Shown: one piece after another, positions 14,121 to 23,095 of the stretch
Layout: every line of letters starts with the position of its first letter
Numbering within the stretch: position 1 is the first letter of the stretch
NCBI GenBank assembly: GCA_005888325.1
Contig: VAWU01000066.1
Location: forward strand, 1 to 33,523
Direction: 5' to 3'
From: Actinomycetota bacterium
GTDB lineage: Bacteria; Actinomycetota; Acidimicrobiia; Acidimicrobiales; AC-14
DNA: 33,523 nt
The notes under the pieces: generated by a model
Database searches by the model: none
What the model was told of the DNA's origin: nothing
What the model saw: the letters and a program-made list of their open reading frames with translations, nothing else
Translations under genes and position numbers: made by a program

Positions 14121-16673
14121 TCAGTCCTCGGCGAGGATCGTGCCGGTTCCTGTGCCGCGGGTGATCGCCGGACCGCTCGACCCCGACAGCGTGACGCTGA
14201 ACGACTCGCCCCCCTCGGCGACGACGTCGCCGAACACCTTGACGAAGACCGTGGCCGACGTCAGCCCCGCGGGGATGCTCACCGTGCCGCTGCGCGTCTC
14301 GTAGTCGCTGCCCGCTGCGGCGCTGCCGGGCGCGGTGGCGAACGCGGCGGTCACCGGCGCCGGCTGCGCGGAGGAAAGTCGCACCGGGAACACTGCGAGC
14401 GAGGCTCCGGCGTCGCCCTCGAGCACGCGGACATCACCGATCGACAGCGAGACCGCGGCCCCTGGGTCGTCGTCGACCACGGTGGCCTGGCCCAGGGCGC
14501 GCGTGAGCACCGCACCGCCCACCGGCCACGCCAGGCGCACCTTGAAGCTCTCGTTCGCCTCATCTGCCGTGTCTCCGTTGACGGAGACCTTGATCCGGGC
14601 CTCGGTGGCACCCGCGGGGATGGTGAGCTGGCCCGACTGGCCGACGAAATCGCCCGAGGCGGCGGTGGCCGTACCGTCGTTGGTGACGTAGACCACGCGC
14701 ACGTCGTTCGCCATCGGGCGCGCCAGGCGCACGGTGAACACCGCCAACCCCGTCCCGCCGTCGCCCTCCACCAGAGTGGTGTCGCCGATGCCGAGTGGCG
14801 TCGCCGGGTCCTCGACGACACCGACCCCGGTGTCGTGGGTGAAGAACAGACGGCGCCCGTCTCGGTCGGCGAAGATGCCCGAGGGGTTCAGCTCGGTCGA
14901 CGAGGCCGAGCTCGGCGCGAACGTGAGCGGCACCGGCGCGTCTCCGCCCGCGACGGGCGACACGGACCCCGTGGTGGTCGAGACCCGGCGGATCGCGCCC
15001 GGACACACCGAACACGTCGAGATGGTCACGTAGACGTCGGCGCCCCCGAAGGTGATGCCCATCAGGAGGTCGGAGGTGGGAAACGCCGCGGTCAGCGTCG
15101 TGACCTGCGCGGTGGCGATCACGACCTTCCGCACCCGGTAGTTCGCCTGGTCGGCCACCCAGAGGTTCGTTCCGTCAGTGGTGAGATCGAGCGGGCCGAG
15201 GAACCGGGCGGAGGGGCCCGTTGCGTCGACGTACCCACAGGCAGAGGTCGAGCCGGCCAGCACGCTCAGCGCGGCGGTGGTCGGGTCGAGGCGGTGGATC
15301 GCGCAGTCGGTCCCGGTGAAATACAGGGAGCTTCCGTCGGTCGCGATCGCGTCGACGTGGTAGCCACCGCCACCCACGGTCGCGAACGTCGTGACCGCAC
15401 CCGTGACCCGGTCGACGCGGCGCACCGTGTTCGCGGACCCGACGAAGAGGTACGGGCCGTAGAGGGCGATGCCGCCGCCGTCGAGCCCGGTGGCCAGGGT
15501 GGACGTCTCGCCGGTGTCGATCGACACTCGTCGGATGGCGGAGTTGCCTCGGTCGGCGACGAAGAGGTTGCCGCCGTCGCTCGCCATCTTGTTCGGGTGT
15601 GTGAAACGGGCCGCGGCGGCCGCGCCGTTGGTCGATCCGAACTCGCCGAACTCGCCGACCTTGGCCGTAGCGCCCGTGGCGATCACCGTGCGATACAGGC
15701 CCGGCGGCCAGTTCAGGTAGCCCGAGACGTACAGCTCGACACCGTCGGTGCTAACGCCGGTGCTGTCGTTGGACACGGGGTGGGATACCTGCGCGGTCTG
15801 GAGCGAGACGAGGTCGACGCTCCTCAATTCCGTGAACTGCTCGCCATCGGAGTCGGAACAGTCGAGGGCGGTGTACGCCTTGCCGCCCGTGACGGCCAGG
15901 CCGGTGATCACGGTCGAGGAAAAGCAGGCCACCGTGACGAGAGTGGTGACGGCATTCGTAGCCGGCACCAGCTTGCGGACGCGGTCGCCGTCGGCGATCC
16001 AGACGGTTCCACTGTCGTACGCGATGCCGGTGAGCGCGCTGAAGCGCGCCGCCGCTCCGGTGCCGTCGGCTGTGCCCGGCGAGCCCGCGGTGCCGGCCAC
16101 CGTCGTCACCGCGCCGCTCGCGAGGGTCAGGCGACGGATGGTGTGGTTCCCGCGATCGGTGATCCAGAGGTCGCCGCCGCCGATTGCGATGCCGTACGGC
16201 TGGTTGAAGCGGGCCGCCGCGCCGGTGCCGTCCGCGTTGCCCACGTGCCCCGCACTGCCGGCGACGGTTGTGACCGCACCGGTGGCGATGACGATCTTGC
16301 GGATGGTGTGGTTCCCGGAGTCGGTGACGTAGAGGTTGGTGCCGTCGCCGGCGATGCCCTTCAGGCCGTTGAAGCGGGCGTTGGTAGCAGGACCGTCTGT
16401 CGACCCGGGGGTGGTGCGCTCGCCTGCGAAGATCGAGAACGTCGGCGGCGTGAGGCCGACGCGGTCGATCGCGTTGCGGTCGGGCACGAAGAGACGGTCA
16501 CCCACCCGCACGACCGCATTGGGCTCGTCGTAGGGATTGGGAATCGAGCCTGCGAGCTGCCGGGCGACGGCGACGGGCCCGGTGGCCCCGGCCGGCGTGG
16601 GCCCGATCGTCGGAGCGAAGATCACCAGCGCGCCGAGCGCCCCGCAAACGATGCGATTCCTCAGCCGGCTCAC
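14121..16673 (-). CDS. Secreted NHL-repeat protein with two Calx-beta domains
   Basis: An 850-residue exported protein. The signal peptide (1 to about 31) has RLRNR, a hydrophobic core and the cleavage site AGA-TG. A long beta-propeller follows, built of NHL-type repeats such as GIAGDGTNLYVTDSGNHTIRK, recurring about every 55 residues to roughly 610. Then come two Calx-beta domains (about 630-737 and 745-850), each with LxEGDxGxxLAVFxVRL and AGxTxAxxxVxVxGD motifs. Such proteins are extracellular and often adhesive or calcium-binding. It ends abruptly with no sortase motif or C-terminal anchor. The GTG start has a GGAGG ribosome site six bases upstream. Its role is unknown. Confidence 0.8.
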   Translation of the reverse strand: MSRLRNRIVCGALGALVIFAPTIGPTPAGATGPVAVARQLAGSIPNPYDEPNAVVRVGDRLFVPDRNAIDRVGLTPPTFSIFAGERTTPGSTDGPATNARFNGLKGIAGDGTNLYVTDSGNHTIRKIVIATGAVTTVAGSAGHVGNADGTGAAARFNQPYGIAIGGGDLWITDRGNHTIRRLTLASGAVTTVAGTAGSPGTADGTGAAARFSALTGIAYDSGTVWIADGDRVRKLVPATNAVTTLVTVACFSSTVITGLAVTGGKAYTALDCSDSDGEQFTELRSVDLVSLQTAQVSHPVSNDSTGVSTDGVELYVSGYLNWPPGLYRTVIATGATAKVGEFGEFGSTNGAAAAARFTHPNKMASDGGNLFVADRGNSAIRRVSIDTGETSTLATGLDGGGIALYGPYLFVGSANTVRRVDRVTGAVTTFATVGGGGYHVDAIATDGSSLYFTGTDCAIHRLDPTTAALSVLAGSTSACGYVDATGPSARFLGPLDLTTDGTNLWVADQANYRVRKVVIATAQVTTLTAAFPTSDLLMGITFGGADVYVTISTCSVCPGAIRRVSTTTGSVSPVAGGDAPVPLTFAPSSASSTELNPSGIFADRDGRRLFFTHDTGVGVVEDPATPLGIGDTTLVEGDGGTGLAVFTVRLARPMANDVRVVYVTNDGTATAASGDFVGQSGQLTIPAGATEARIKVSVNGDTADEANESFKVRLAWPVGGAVLTRALGQATVVDDDPGAAVSLSIGDVRVLEGDAGASLAVFPVRLSSAQPAPVTAAFATAPGSAAAGSDYETRSGTVSIPAGLTSATVFVKVFGDVVAEGGESFSVTLSGSSGPAITRGTGTGTILAED

Positions 16674-16740
16674 GTCCGTCCTCCGTTCGCCTGGGCGCAG
16701 TCTCGCACGGCCGGACGAACTTGACCTCGGAGCGCGCTCG

Positions 16741-17739
16741 CTAGCGCCGCTTGCGCGGGGCCAGGCGGCTGAGCCGGGCCACCAGCACCTCGAGCACCAG
16801 CTCGCCCGGCCAGTCGATCGCGCCCTTGAGCGCGAGGTCGGCGTCGGCCAGCAGCGAGATGGCGCGGCGGATGCCCGCGGGTCCGAGGCGCCGAGCCTGC
16901 GCGAGGGCCTTGCGCGCCGGGTACGTCGAGCCCCTCAACCCCAGCAGCGCCGCGGCGGCCGCCTCGTTGGCCACCTGGGCGCCGTCCAGGCGCAGCATGC
17001 GCGTGTAGTGGGTGTGGAGCGTGGCCGTGATGACGAGCGGATGCCGGCCGCCGCCTTCCATCATGCGGTGCAGGTGGGTCAAGGCCGCCTCGGTGCTGCC
17101 CTCGTCGATCGCGTCGGTGAGCTCCCACGGCGCCACCCCGCCTGCCTCGCCGAGAAAGGGCACGACGTCGTCCGTCGTGAGCCGGGCGCCGGTTCCGTGC
17201 ACGCCTTCGAGCAGGTTGAGCAGACCGACCAGCCGGCCGACGTCGTCGCCCACGTGATCGGCGACGGCCTTGGCCGCACTCGCGTCGAGGCGCACGGGCG
17301 CGTCCTTGAGGCGGCTCTGGAACCACGCCTTCGCGTCCTTCGCCTGCCGCAGGCTGACGTCGACGACGTGGCCGATCTTCTTCACCGCGTTGGGCACCTT
17401 CTGCGACACGACGCCCTCCGACGCGACCAGCACGAGCGCGGTGGACGGCAGCGGATCGTCGAGATAGGTGAGCAGGACGGCAAGCTCCTCGGCGGTGAAG
17501 CGGCCGATCCCCCGCGCCACGACGACGCGTCGATCGGTGAAGAACGGCGGCGTCTGCGCCGCATCTACCACGGCCGCGAGCTCGTAGTCGTCGGACGAGA
17601 AGTCCTCGACCGTCAGCGCCGCGTCACCCGCGCCCACCAGCTCGTCGACGAGCGTGCGAACCGCGTCGTTCACGACCACGGCATCCTCGCCCTTCACGAA
17701 GTAGGCGGGCAGGACGATCGTGCCCGTCGACACCGTCAT
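16741..17739 (-). CDS. holA: DNA polymerase III subunit delta (HolA)
   Basis: Clamp-loader subunit that opens the beta ring; 332 residues. It begins PAYFVKGEDAVVVNDAVRTLVDELVG, has the family segment TPPFFTDRRVVVARGIGRF and the signature region VSLRQAKDAKAWFQSRL, and ends in the helical collar domain with YPARKALAQARRLGPAGIRRA. The ATG at 17739 overlaps the folP2-like stop (ATGA), so the two are translationally coupled. holA downstream of comEA/comEC is a common bacterial arrangement. Confidence 0.92.
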   Translation of the reverse strand: MTVSTGTIVLPAYFVKGEDAVVVNDAVRTLVDELVGAGDAALTVEDFSSDDYELAAVVDAAQTPPFFTDRRVVVARGIGRFTAEELAVLLTYLDDPLPSTALVLVASEGVVSQKVPNAVKKIGHVVDVSLRQAKDAKAWFQSRLKDAPVRLDASAAKAVADHVGDDVGRLVGLLNLLEGVHGTGARLTTDDVVPFLGEAGGVAPWELTDAIDEGSTEAALTHLHRMMEGGGRHPLVITATLHTHYTRMLRLDGAQVANEAAAAALLGLRGSTYPARKALAQARRLGPAGIRRAISLLADADLALKGAIDWPGELVLEVLVARLSRLAPRKRR

Positions 17740-18566
17740 GCGGCCTCCAGCACGGCCGCGATCGTGTCGCATACGCGTCGGGTGCCTCGCACATCGTGGG
17801 CGCGCACGATGCGACAGCCGCGCGCCACGCCGAGAGCCGCGGCGGCGAGCGACGCGTCGCGTCGCTCGGTGATCCCGAGGTCGAGCAACTTGCCGAGGAA
17901 CGTCTTGTTCGACGCCGAGAGCAGCAGCGGGTAGCCGAGCGCGGCGAGCGCGGCGGACCGTCGCAGCAGCTCGAGCGACTGCTGCCACGTCTTGCCCAGG
18001 TCGAGCCCGGCGTCGACGACGATGCGCTCGGCCGGGACCCCGGCCGCTTCGGCACGACGGGCGCGATCGGCGAGGAACTCGCAGACCGCGGCCACGACGT
18101 CGCCGTAACGAGGCTCGGGGTCAGGGACGCGGGGCTGGAGGCGGATGTGGGTGGCGACCACCGTGGCACCCGCCTTCGCGCTCACGTGCAGGTAGTCGGG
18201 GTCGGCGAAACCGCTGATGTCGTTTCCGATCTCCGCGCCGGCCGCATAGGCGGCGCGCGCCACCTCGGACCGCCAGGTGTCGACCGAGATCGGGACGTCG
18301 AACCGCGCTCGCACGGCGGCGACGGCCGGAATGACGCGATCGAGCTCCTCGGGCTCGCCCACGTCGGGGCCCGGGCCCGCCTTCACCCCGCCGACGTCGA
18401 GGATGTCGGCCCCTTCGTCGACCAGCTGCTCGGCGCGGCGCATCGTGGCATCCAGCGCGAAGAACTCGCCGCGGTCGAAGAAGGAGTCGGGCGTGCGGTT
18501 GAGGATGCCCATGACGAGCGAGCGGGTGGCCAGGTCGTACTGGCGCGAGCCGATGACGAGGCGCAC
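17736..18566 (-). CDS. FolP2-like dihydropteroate synthase homologue
   Basis: A 276-residue TIM-barrel protein of the dihydropteroate synthase family. The first loop reads VMGILNRTPDSFFDRG (18-33) and the second reads DVGGVKAGPG (57-66), where true enzymes have the DIGGESTRPG sequence. Another conserved site reads SASNKTFLG. These substitutions match the actinobacterial FolP2 group (Mycobacterium tuberculosis Rv1207), reported to lack normal synthase activity, so folate synthesis should not be assumed. It lies between comEC (9-base gap) and holA (overlap). The GTG start at 18566 is the only reasonable one. Confidence 0.8.
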   Translation of the reverse strand: MRLVIGSRQYDLATRSLVMGILNRTPDSFFDRGEFFALDATMRRAEQLVDEGADILDVGGVKAGPGPDVGEPEELDRVIPAVAAVRARFDVPISVDTWRSEVARAAYAAGAEIGNDISGFADPDYLHVSAKAGATVVATHIRLQPRVPDPEPRYGDVVAAVCEFLADRARRAEAAGVPAERIVVDAGLDLGKTWQQSLELLRRSAALAALGYPLLLSASNKTFLGKLLDLGITERRDASLAAAALGVARGCRIVRAHDVRGTRRVCDTIAAVLEAA

Positions 18567-18575
18567 GCTCGGACG

Positions 18576-20303
18576 CTATTCGCTCGAGCGGAGACGCACG
18601 ACGGCCACCAGCCGCGCCGCCCGCCGCTCGACTCGCACCCGGAGCGCGCCTGCGTCGACCTCGGTGCCGGCGTCGGCGAGGACGAGACGGGCGGGCACCC
18701 GGCGCGTCAGCGTCGCGGCCACGCCGGCCGCGGACCGGCGGCCCAGCACGAGCACGTCGATGCGGCGGACCCGCCAGCGGCGCAGCGCCGGGAGAACTGT
18801 CGCGGGCGAGGCCCGGTCGAGCTCGACCACGCTCGCGGCTCCCGACTGCCAGAGCCGGGCCCCTGGAGCGACCGGCGCAGCCCACGCCTGGCGCGGGGCG
18901 CGGTCGAGGAACGCGGGCGCGCCCAGCGTCGCCACCATCGCGACCAGGGCAGCGGCGCGCACGCGGCGGTGCCGCGCCACCGTCAGGAGGCACGCCGACG
19001 CGGTCACGAGCGCGACATGCGGCATGCGCAGCTCGCCTAACGGCAACCGGGCGGTGACGCGGGCGACCCCCGCGACCCATGCCACGAGCACGCCGGTCGG
19101 CACGTGGACGGCACGCGCCATCGCGCCGCCCACCACCCCCGCGGGCACACCCGCAGCCAGTCCCCACATCATCACGGGGCCCGCGGCCGGGACCGCCAAG
19201 ACGTTGGCGGGCAGCGCCGCCACCGGCAGCCCGCCGAAGACCGGCACCAGCACGGGCGCGACACCGACCTGGGCGGCCAGCGTGACTGCGAACGCAGACG
19301 CCAGCGGTCGCGGGCCGGGCAGCGCGGCGGCGAGCGGGTGGGCGAACAGCGCGATGCCAGCGCACGCGCCGGCCGAGAGCAGAAAGCCCACCGATCCCAC
19401 GAGCAGCGGGTCGACGAGGAGCACCCCGGTGACCGCGAGCGCGAGCAGGCGCAGGCTCGAGACCGGGCGACCGAGCGTCGAGGCCACCATCGCGACACCT
19501 GACATCGCCTCGGCTCGCAGCACCGACGGCTCCCAGCGCGTGACGAACCCGAAGAGAACGAGCACTGCAACGCCGGCCGCGAGCCGGCCCCCGAGGCTCA
19601 TTCGCCCGAGCAACGGCGACGTGAGCGCGAGGACGAACGCAACGTTCTGCCCTGATACGACGAGGAGGTGGGTGAGCCCCGAGGCCCGGAAGTCGTCGAC
19701 GGTCTCGACCGACTGCGCGCGGTCGTCACCGAGCACGAAGCCGGCGAACAGGGCGCGGCGGTCGTCCGGAAGCGACGCCGCCCCGGCGACCAGCGTGCGG
19801 CGCACCCCGTTCGCCAGCCGGCTGACGGGCCCGCCGAACGCCCACGAGCCGACCTCGTCGATGCTGAGCCGCGCCCCGACGTGCCGGCGGGCCAGTCGAT
19901 CGCGCGCCGCGGGCGGCACCGGCTCGAGCCGGCCCGCTACGGAGATGCGCTCACCCGCCAAGCGATCTCGCAGGCGTCCGGCGGCCCCGCCGCGCGCCCA
20001 CGCCTCCACTCGCCCATGTCCGAGGCGCAGGTCGACGCGGACCGCACCATCGAAGTCGTCGGGGTCGCTCACCAGCGTGGCCACGCCCGACCACCCTCGC
20101 GGCGATGCCGGCCGAACGCCGGCCCACGCGCGAGCCGAGCAACCCGATGACAACAGCGCGGCACCGAGGCAGAGCAGGACCGGTGACCGACGGGCGAACG
20201 CGAGCGCGACGACCATCAGCGCGACCGGCAACGGCACGGGCACGGCGACGAGCGCGCCACCCGCGGTCGACAGCGCGAGCACGATGGCCGCCCCGTCGCT
20301 CAC
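18576..20303 (-). CDS. comEC: ComEC-like DNA uptake channel, nuclease domain degenerate
   Basis: A multispanning membrane protein (575 residues) that moves single-stranded DNA across the membrane during transformation. It has N-terminal helices, an OB-like DUF4131 segment (about 70-160) and the competence domain (about 170-420) with LFAGFVLGDDRAQ and ASGLTHLLVVSGQNVAF, the family signature. The C-terminal ~90 residues occupy the place of the metallo-beta-lactamase-like domain but have lost its metal ligands: where HxHxDH is expected after RRIDVLVL (513-520) the sequence is GRRSAAG. The GTG start (20303) overlaps the comEA stop. Identity is clear; the domain loss is observed. Confidence 0.87.
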   Translation of the reverse strand: MSDGAAIVLALSTAGGALVAVPVPLPVALMVVALAFARRSPVLLCLGAALLSSGCSARAWAGVRPASPRGWSGVATLVSDPDDFDGAVRVDLRLGHGRVEAWARGGAAGRLRDRLAGERISVAGRLEPVPPAARDRLARRHVGARLSIDEVGSWAFGGPVSRLANGVRRTLVAGAASLPDDRRALFAGFVLGDDRAQSVETVDDFRASGLTHLLVVSGQNVAFVLALTSPLLGRMSLGGRLAAGVAVLVLFGFVTRWEPSVLRAEAMSGVAMVASTLGRPVSSLRLLALAVTGVLLVDPLLVGSVGFLLSAGACAGIALFAHPLAAALPGPRPLASAFAVTLAAQVGVAPVLVPVFGGLPVAALPANVLAVPAAGPVMMWGLAAGVPAGVVGGAMARAVHVPTGVLVAWVAGVARVTARLPLGELRMPHVALVTASACLLTVARHRRVRAAALVAMVATLGAPAFLDRAPRQAWAAPVAPGARLWQSGAASVVELDRASPATVLPALRRWRVRRIDVLVLGRRSAAGVAATLTRRVPARLVLADAGTEVDAGALRVRVERRAARLVAVVRLRSSE

Positions 20304-20971
20304 ACGGTGACCTGGTCGCGGAGCGACTCCATCTTCGCGGGGCCGATTCCTCGTATCTGCAAGAGGTCCTGCACGGATCGGAAGCGCCCGTGCTGCTCGC
20401 GCCAGGTGATGATCGCCTGCGCGGTGGCGGGCCCAACACCGGAGAGGGCCTCGAGCTGGTCGGCCGTCGCGGTGTTGAGATTGACCGGGCCGCTCCGCGT
20501 CGAGCCGTCGCCGGTCGGCCCGGGCCCGAGAACCGCCGGCGGCGCCTGTCCCCTGTGCGGCACGAACACGCGGTCGCCGTCGGAGAGCCGGGTCGCCAGG
20601 TTGAGAGGATCGAGGTCGGCGTCGGGAGTGGTGCCGTCCGCGGCGGCGACCGCGTCTGCGACGCGCGCGCCCGAACCGACGGGGTAGACACCGGGACGGG
20701 CGACGGCACCGGCCACGTACACCACGACGGGACCCGGCACCGTGGTGGTGGCCGACACTCCCGCCGGCGGCATGGCACGCGGTAGCGAGAGCTCCGCGGG
20801 AGGGGGGGACCGCAACAGGCGCAAGCCGACGACGCCCAGCCCGATCGCCGCCACTGCACCGAGCGACGCCGCGACCAGGCCGGCAATGGAGAGGGGAAGT
20901 TGGGCACGGAGGTCGCCGAGGCGCGCCCGCCAGTCGCGCGGCGGCTCCGGGCGGAGGAGTTCGTGGCTCAC
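20300..20971 (-). CDS. comEA: ComEA-like DNA-binding competence protein
   Basis: Membrane-anchored receptor for incoming DNA, 223 residues. A single N-terminal helix (about 27-51) is followed by a SLBB domain (80-137: VVVYVAGAVARPGVYPV) and two helix-hairpin-helix motifs (163-223: VNLNTATADQLEALSGVGPATA and DLLQIRGIGPAKM), the standard ComEA order. The stop overlaps the comEC start (GTGA). Gene order comEA-comEC-folP2-like-holA suggests one operon. The GTG start at 20971 is the first in the frame. Confidence 0.93.
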   Translation of the reverse strand: MSHELLRPEPPRDWRARLGDLRAQLPLSIAGLVAASLGAVAAIGLGVVGLRLLRSPPPAELSLPRAMPPAGVSATTTVPGPVVVYVAGAVARPGVYPVGSGARVADAVAAADGTTPDADLDPLNLATRLSDGDRVFVPHRGQAPPAVLGPGPTGDGSTRSGPVNLNTATADQLEALSGVGPATAQAIITWREQHGRFRSVQDLLQIRGIGPAKMESLRDQVTV

Positions 20972-21022
20972 GTCGCGCTCCCGGGAACGAAGGTCGTCGA
21001 CCGGGGAAGTGGCGCTTCGACC

Positions 21023-21307
21023 CTAGCGGCGCACCGACCGCCTCGCCACCCACTCGGCTTCGACCTCGAGCGGGATGCGGAGGTATGCGCCACGGTGGCC
21101 GTACCCGCGCCAGCGCCATCGCACGTACGCGGCAAGGTAGCGGCGCAGGAAACCCAGCACACCGAGCTCGCGCCACTGGCGCACGTGCTCCTCCTCGTGA
21201 CGCATCAGCCGGCGGTCGTCCGCCGCGCGCCGACGCACGATGATGAGCGACCCGAGCGTGATGGCATCGGCGCCGGGCGGAACGGGACCGCCCTTCCAGA
21301 CGCGCAC
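21023..21307 (-). CDS. Small HEEEH-motif protein (putative zincin-like)
   Basis: A 94-residue basic protein. It contains HEEEH at 37-41 in LMRHEEEHVRQWRELG, which matches the HExxH zinc site of metallopeptidases such as DUF4157/M48-type domains, and a further acidic element near the end (EVEAEWVARR) that might supply a third ligand. It is too short for a full peptidase fold of a known type, so activity is uncertain. It starts three bases after the thioredoxin-like stop on the same strand, and the GTG start is assumed from that spacing. It lies 52 bases before comEA. Confidence 0.6.
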   Translation of the reverse strand: MRVWKGGPVPPGADAITLGSLIIVRRRAADDRRLMRHEEEHVRQWRELGVLGFLRRYLAAYVRWRWRGYGHRGAYLRIPLEVEAEWVARRSVRR

Positions 21308-21310
21308 GCG

Positions 21311-22015
21311 CTAGTACAACCGAGCCGTGAGCCGCTTGCGATAGGTCGCCGTCCGCGGGTCGTCGGCGCCCAGCACCTCGAGCAGATCGACGAACTGTTG
21401 ACGGGCGTCGTCGTCGTCCTTCACCCGTTCGAGCAACGCGTCGAGACGCGCTTCCACGCCGTCGCCCGCCACCACCGCGTCGCCGCCCACGCGCGCGAGC
21501 GCGGCGATCCGTCGCGTCTCCGCCGTCTCCGGGAGTCGCTCGAGCAGGGCGAGCGCCTCGTCGCCCTGGCCTCGGACGACGAGCAACTCGGCGAGGGCCG
21601 TCACCGCGCCCGGATGATCGGGCTGCAGGTCGAGCGCGGCGCGTAGGGAGGCCTCGTCACCTGCCGCGACCAGACGGTCGGCTTCGGTCTCGGCCGGTGC
21701 CAGCCGGTCCACGAACTCCTGCACCGCGGGCTCCGGAAGCGCCCCGATGAACGAGTCGACGATCTTGCGGTCCTGCAGCGCGAAGACCGCGGGGATGGAC
21801 TGCACCTGGAACGTCGTCGCCACGCGGGGGTTGGCGTCGACATCGACCTTCACGAGCGCCACCTTGCCCTCGGTCGCGGCCACCACCCGCTCCAGGATGG
21901 GGCCCAGCGTGCGGCACGGACCGCACCACTCGGCCCACAGGTCGACCACCACCGGGACTTCGGTGGAGCGGTCGAGCACATCGCGTTCGAAGGTGTCATC
22001 GGTGACGTCGAGCAT
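21311..22015 (-). CDS. Thioredoxin-TPR protein (YbbN/CnoX-like)
   Basis: A 234-residue protein. The thioredoxin fold (1 to about 105) has the active site WCGPC (Cys31/34) and the cis-Pro motif SIPA. The C-terminal half is helical tetratricopeptide-like (DHPGAVTALAELLVVRGQGDEAL), as in YbbN/CnoX, which protects unfolded proteins from oxidation. Unlike E. coli CnoX, this protein keeps a standard CGPC pair, so it is probably an active reductase. ATG 22015 fits the family start (MLDVTDDTFE). A TTG at 22030 would overlap the opposite promoter. Confidence 0.87.
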   Translation of the reverse strand: MLDVTDDTFERDVLDRSTEVPVVVDLWAEWCGPCRTLGPILERVVAATEGKVALVKVDVDANPRVATTFQVQSIPAVFALQDRKIVDSFIGALPEPAVQEFVDRLAPAETEADRLVAAGDEASLRAALDLQPDHPGAVTALAELLVVRGQGDEALALLERLPETAETRRIAALARVGGDAVVAGDGVEARLDALLERVKDDDDARQQFVDLLEVLGADDPRTATYRKRLTARLY

Positions 22016-22023
22016 GTCGCATC

Positions 22024-22051
22024 TTGTCAACCCGGTGGGTGGCCGTACGAT
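22024..22051 (+). promoter_or_regulatory. Promoter of the phosphotransferase gene
   Basis: TTGTCA (22024-22029), a 16-base spacer and TACGAT (22046-22051) form a good sigma-70-type promoter. The -10 ends eight bases before the ATG at 22060, so the transcript is expected to begin at or next to the start codon (leaderless). Confidence 0.65.
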
Positions 22052-22059
22052 TCCGACCC

Positions 22060-23088
22060 ATGACCACAGCCGTCGAGGGCATCCAGGCCGACCGCGTGAC
22101 CCGCTGGTTCCAGGACCACGTCGACGGCGTCGTCCCGCCCCTCGAGTTCTCGCTCATCGCAGGCGGTCACTCCAACCTCACCTTCAAGGTCACCGACGCG
22201 GCCGGCCGGGCCCTCGTCCTCCGCCGCCCACCGCTCCACCACGTCCTGCCGACCGCCCACGACATGAGCCGGGAGCACAAGATCATCTCCGCCCTCGGCC
22301 CGACGCCGGTGCCGGTGGCGCCGGCGATAGGCCTCTGCACGGACGAGGCGGTCAACGGCACGCCGTTCTACGTCATGGACTTCGTCGAGGGACACGTCCT
22401 GCGCACGACGGAGATCGCCACGGCCGTCTTCGACGAGGCGCAGCGCCGGGTCGCAGGTGAGTCGCTCGTCGACGTGCTGGCCGAGATCCACTCCGTCGAC
22501 GTCGATGCTGTCGGGCTGGGCGACCTGGGCCGGCGCGAGGGCTACATCGAACGGCAGCTGAAGCGGTGGTGGTCGCAGTTCGAGCAGTCGAAGACCCGTG
22601 AGGTCCCCGTCCTCGAGGACGTATACCGCGTGCTCAAGTCGCGCGTGCCGGAGCAGGGCGGCGCCACGATCGTGCACGGCGACTACCGGCTCGACAACAC
22701 CATGCTCGGCGACGACGGTCGGGTGGCGGCCGTGCTCGACTGGGAGATCTGCACGCTCGGCGACCCCCTCGCCGACGTCGGGTTGCTGATGGTCTACTGG
22801 TCCGAGGCCGGTGACGAGCTCGAGTCGCTGCCCTCCTCCCCCACCGTGCTGTCGGGCTTCCCGAGCCGCAAGGAGGTCGCCGACCGCTACGCCGAGCGCT
22901 CCGGGCGCGACCTGAGCGGCCTCGACTTCTACGTCGCGTTCGGGTACTGGAAGCTGGCGTGCATCGTCGAGGGCGTCTACGCGCGCTACGTCGGCGGCGC
23001 CATGGGCTCCGCCAGTAGCGGCTTCGAGCACTTCGGCAACCAGGTCGTGCGCCTGGCCGAGGCCGCGCGCGCCGTGGTCGACGGATGA
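22060..23088 (+). CDS. Phosphotransferase, APH/ACAD10-like
   Basis: A 342-residue kinase-fold protein. The nucleotide loop area reads LIAGGHSNLTFKV with RRPPLHHVLPTAHDM following. The catalytic loop is HGDYRLDNTML (206-216) and the metal site is DWEICTLGDPLADVG (227-241). This fits the ACAD10/11-type group of the aminoglycoside phosphotransferase family, often linked to acyl-CoA metabolism rather than antibiotic resistance. Substrate is unknown. It is immediately followed by the PAC2 gene, with a seven-base gap. The start ATG 22060 is supported by the leaderless promoter. Confidence 0.83.
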   Translation: MTTAVEGIQADRVTRWFQDHVDGVVPPLEFSLIAGGHSNLTFKVTDAAGRALVLRRPPLHHVLPTAHDMSREHKIISALGPTPVPVAPAIGLCTDEAVNGTPFYVMDFVEGHVLRTTEIATAVFDEAQRRVAGESLVDVLAEIHSVDVDAVGLGDLGRREGYIERQLKRWWSQFEQSKTREVPVLEDVYRVLKSRVPEQGGATIVHGDYRLDNTMLGDDGRVAAVLDWEICTLGDPLADVGLLMVYWSEAGDELESLPSSPTVLSGFPSRKEVADRYAERSGRDLSGLDFYVAFGYWKLACIVEGVYARYVGGAMGSASSGFEHFGNQVVRLAEAARAVVDG

Positions 23089-23095
23089 CCGGCTG

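Noticed and set aside
14835-16724. 629-residue open frame opposite the NHL-repeat gene
   Set aside because: The composition mirrors the antisense of the repeat protein and it shows no motif; the minus-strand gene has a signal peptide and domains.
18277-20310. 677-residue open frame opposite folP2-like and comEC
   Set aside because: It is rich in Ser/Thr/Arg/Ala with no recognisable fold, and comEC and folP2 are clear on the other strand.
22016-22030. TTG start for the thioredoxin-TPR gene
   Set aside because: ATG 22015 matches the family N-terminus, and the TTG lies in the promoter of the divergent gene.
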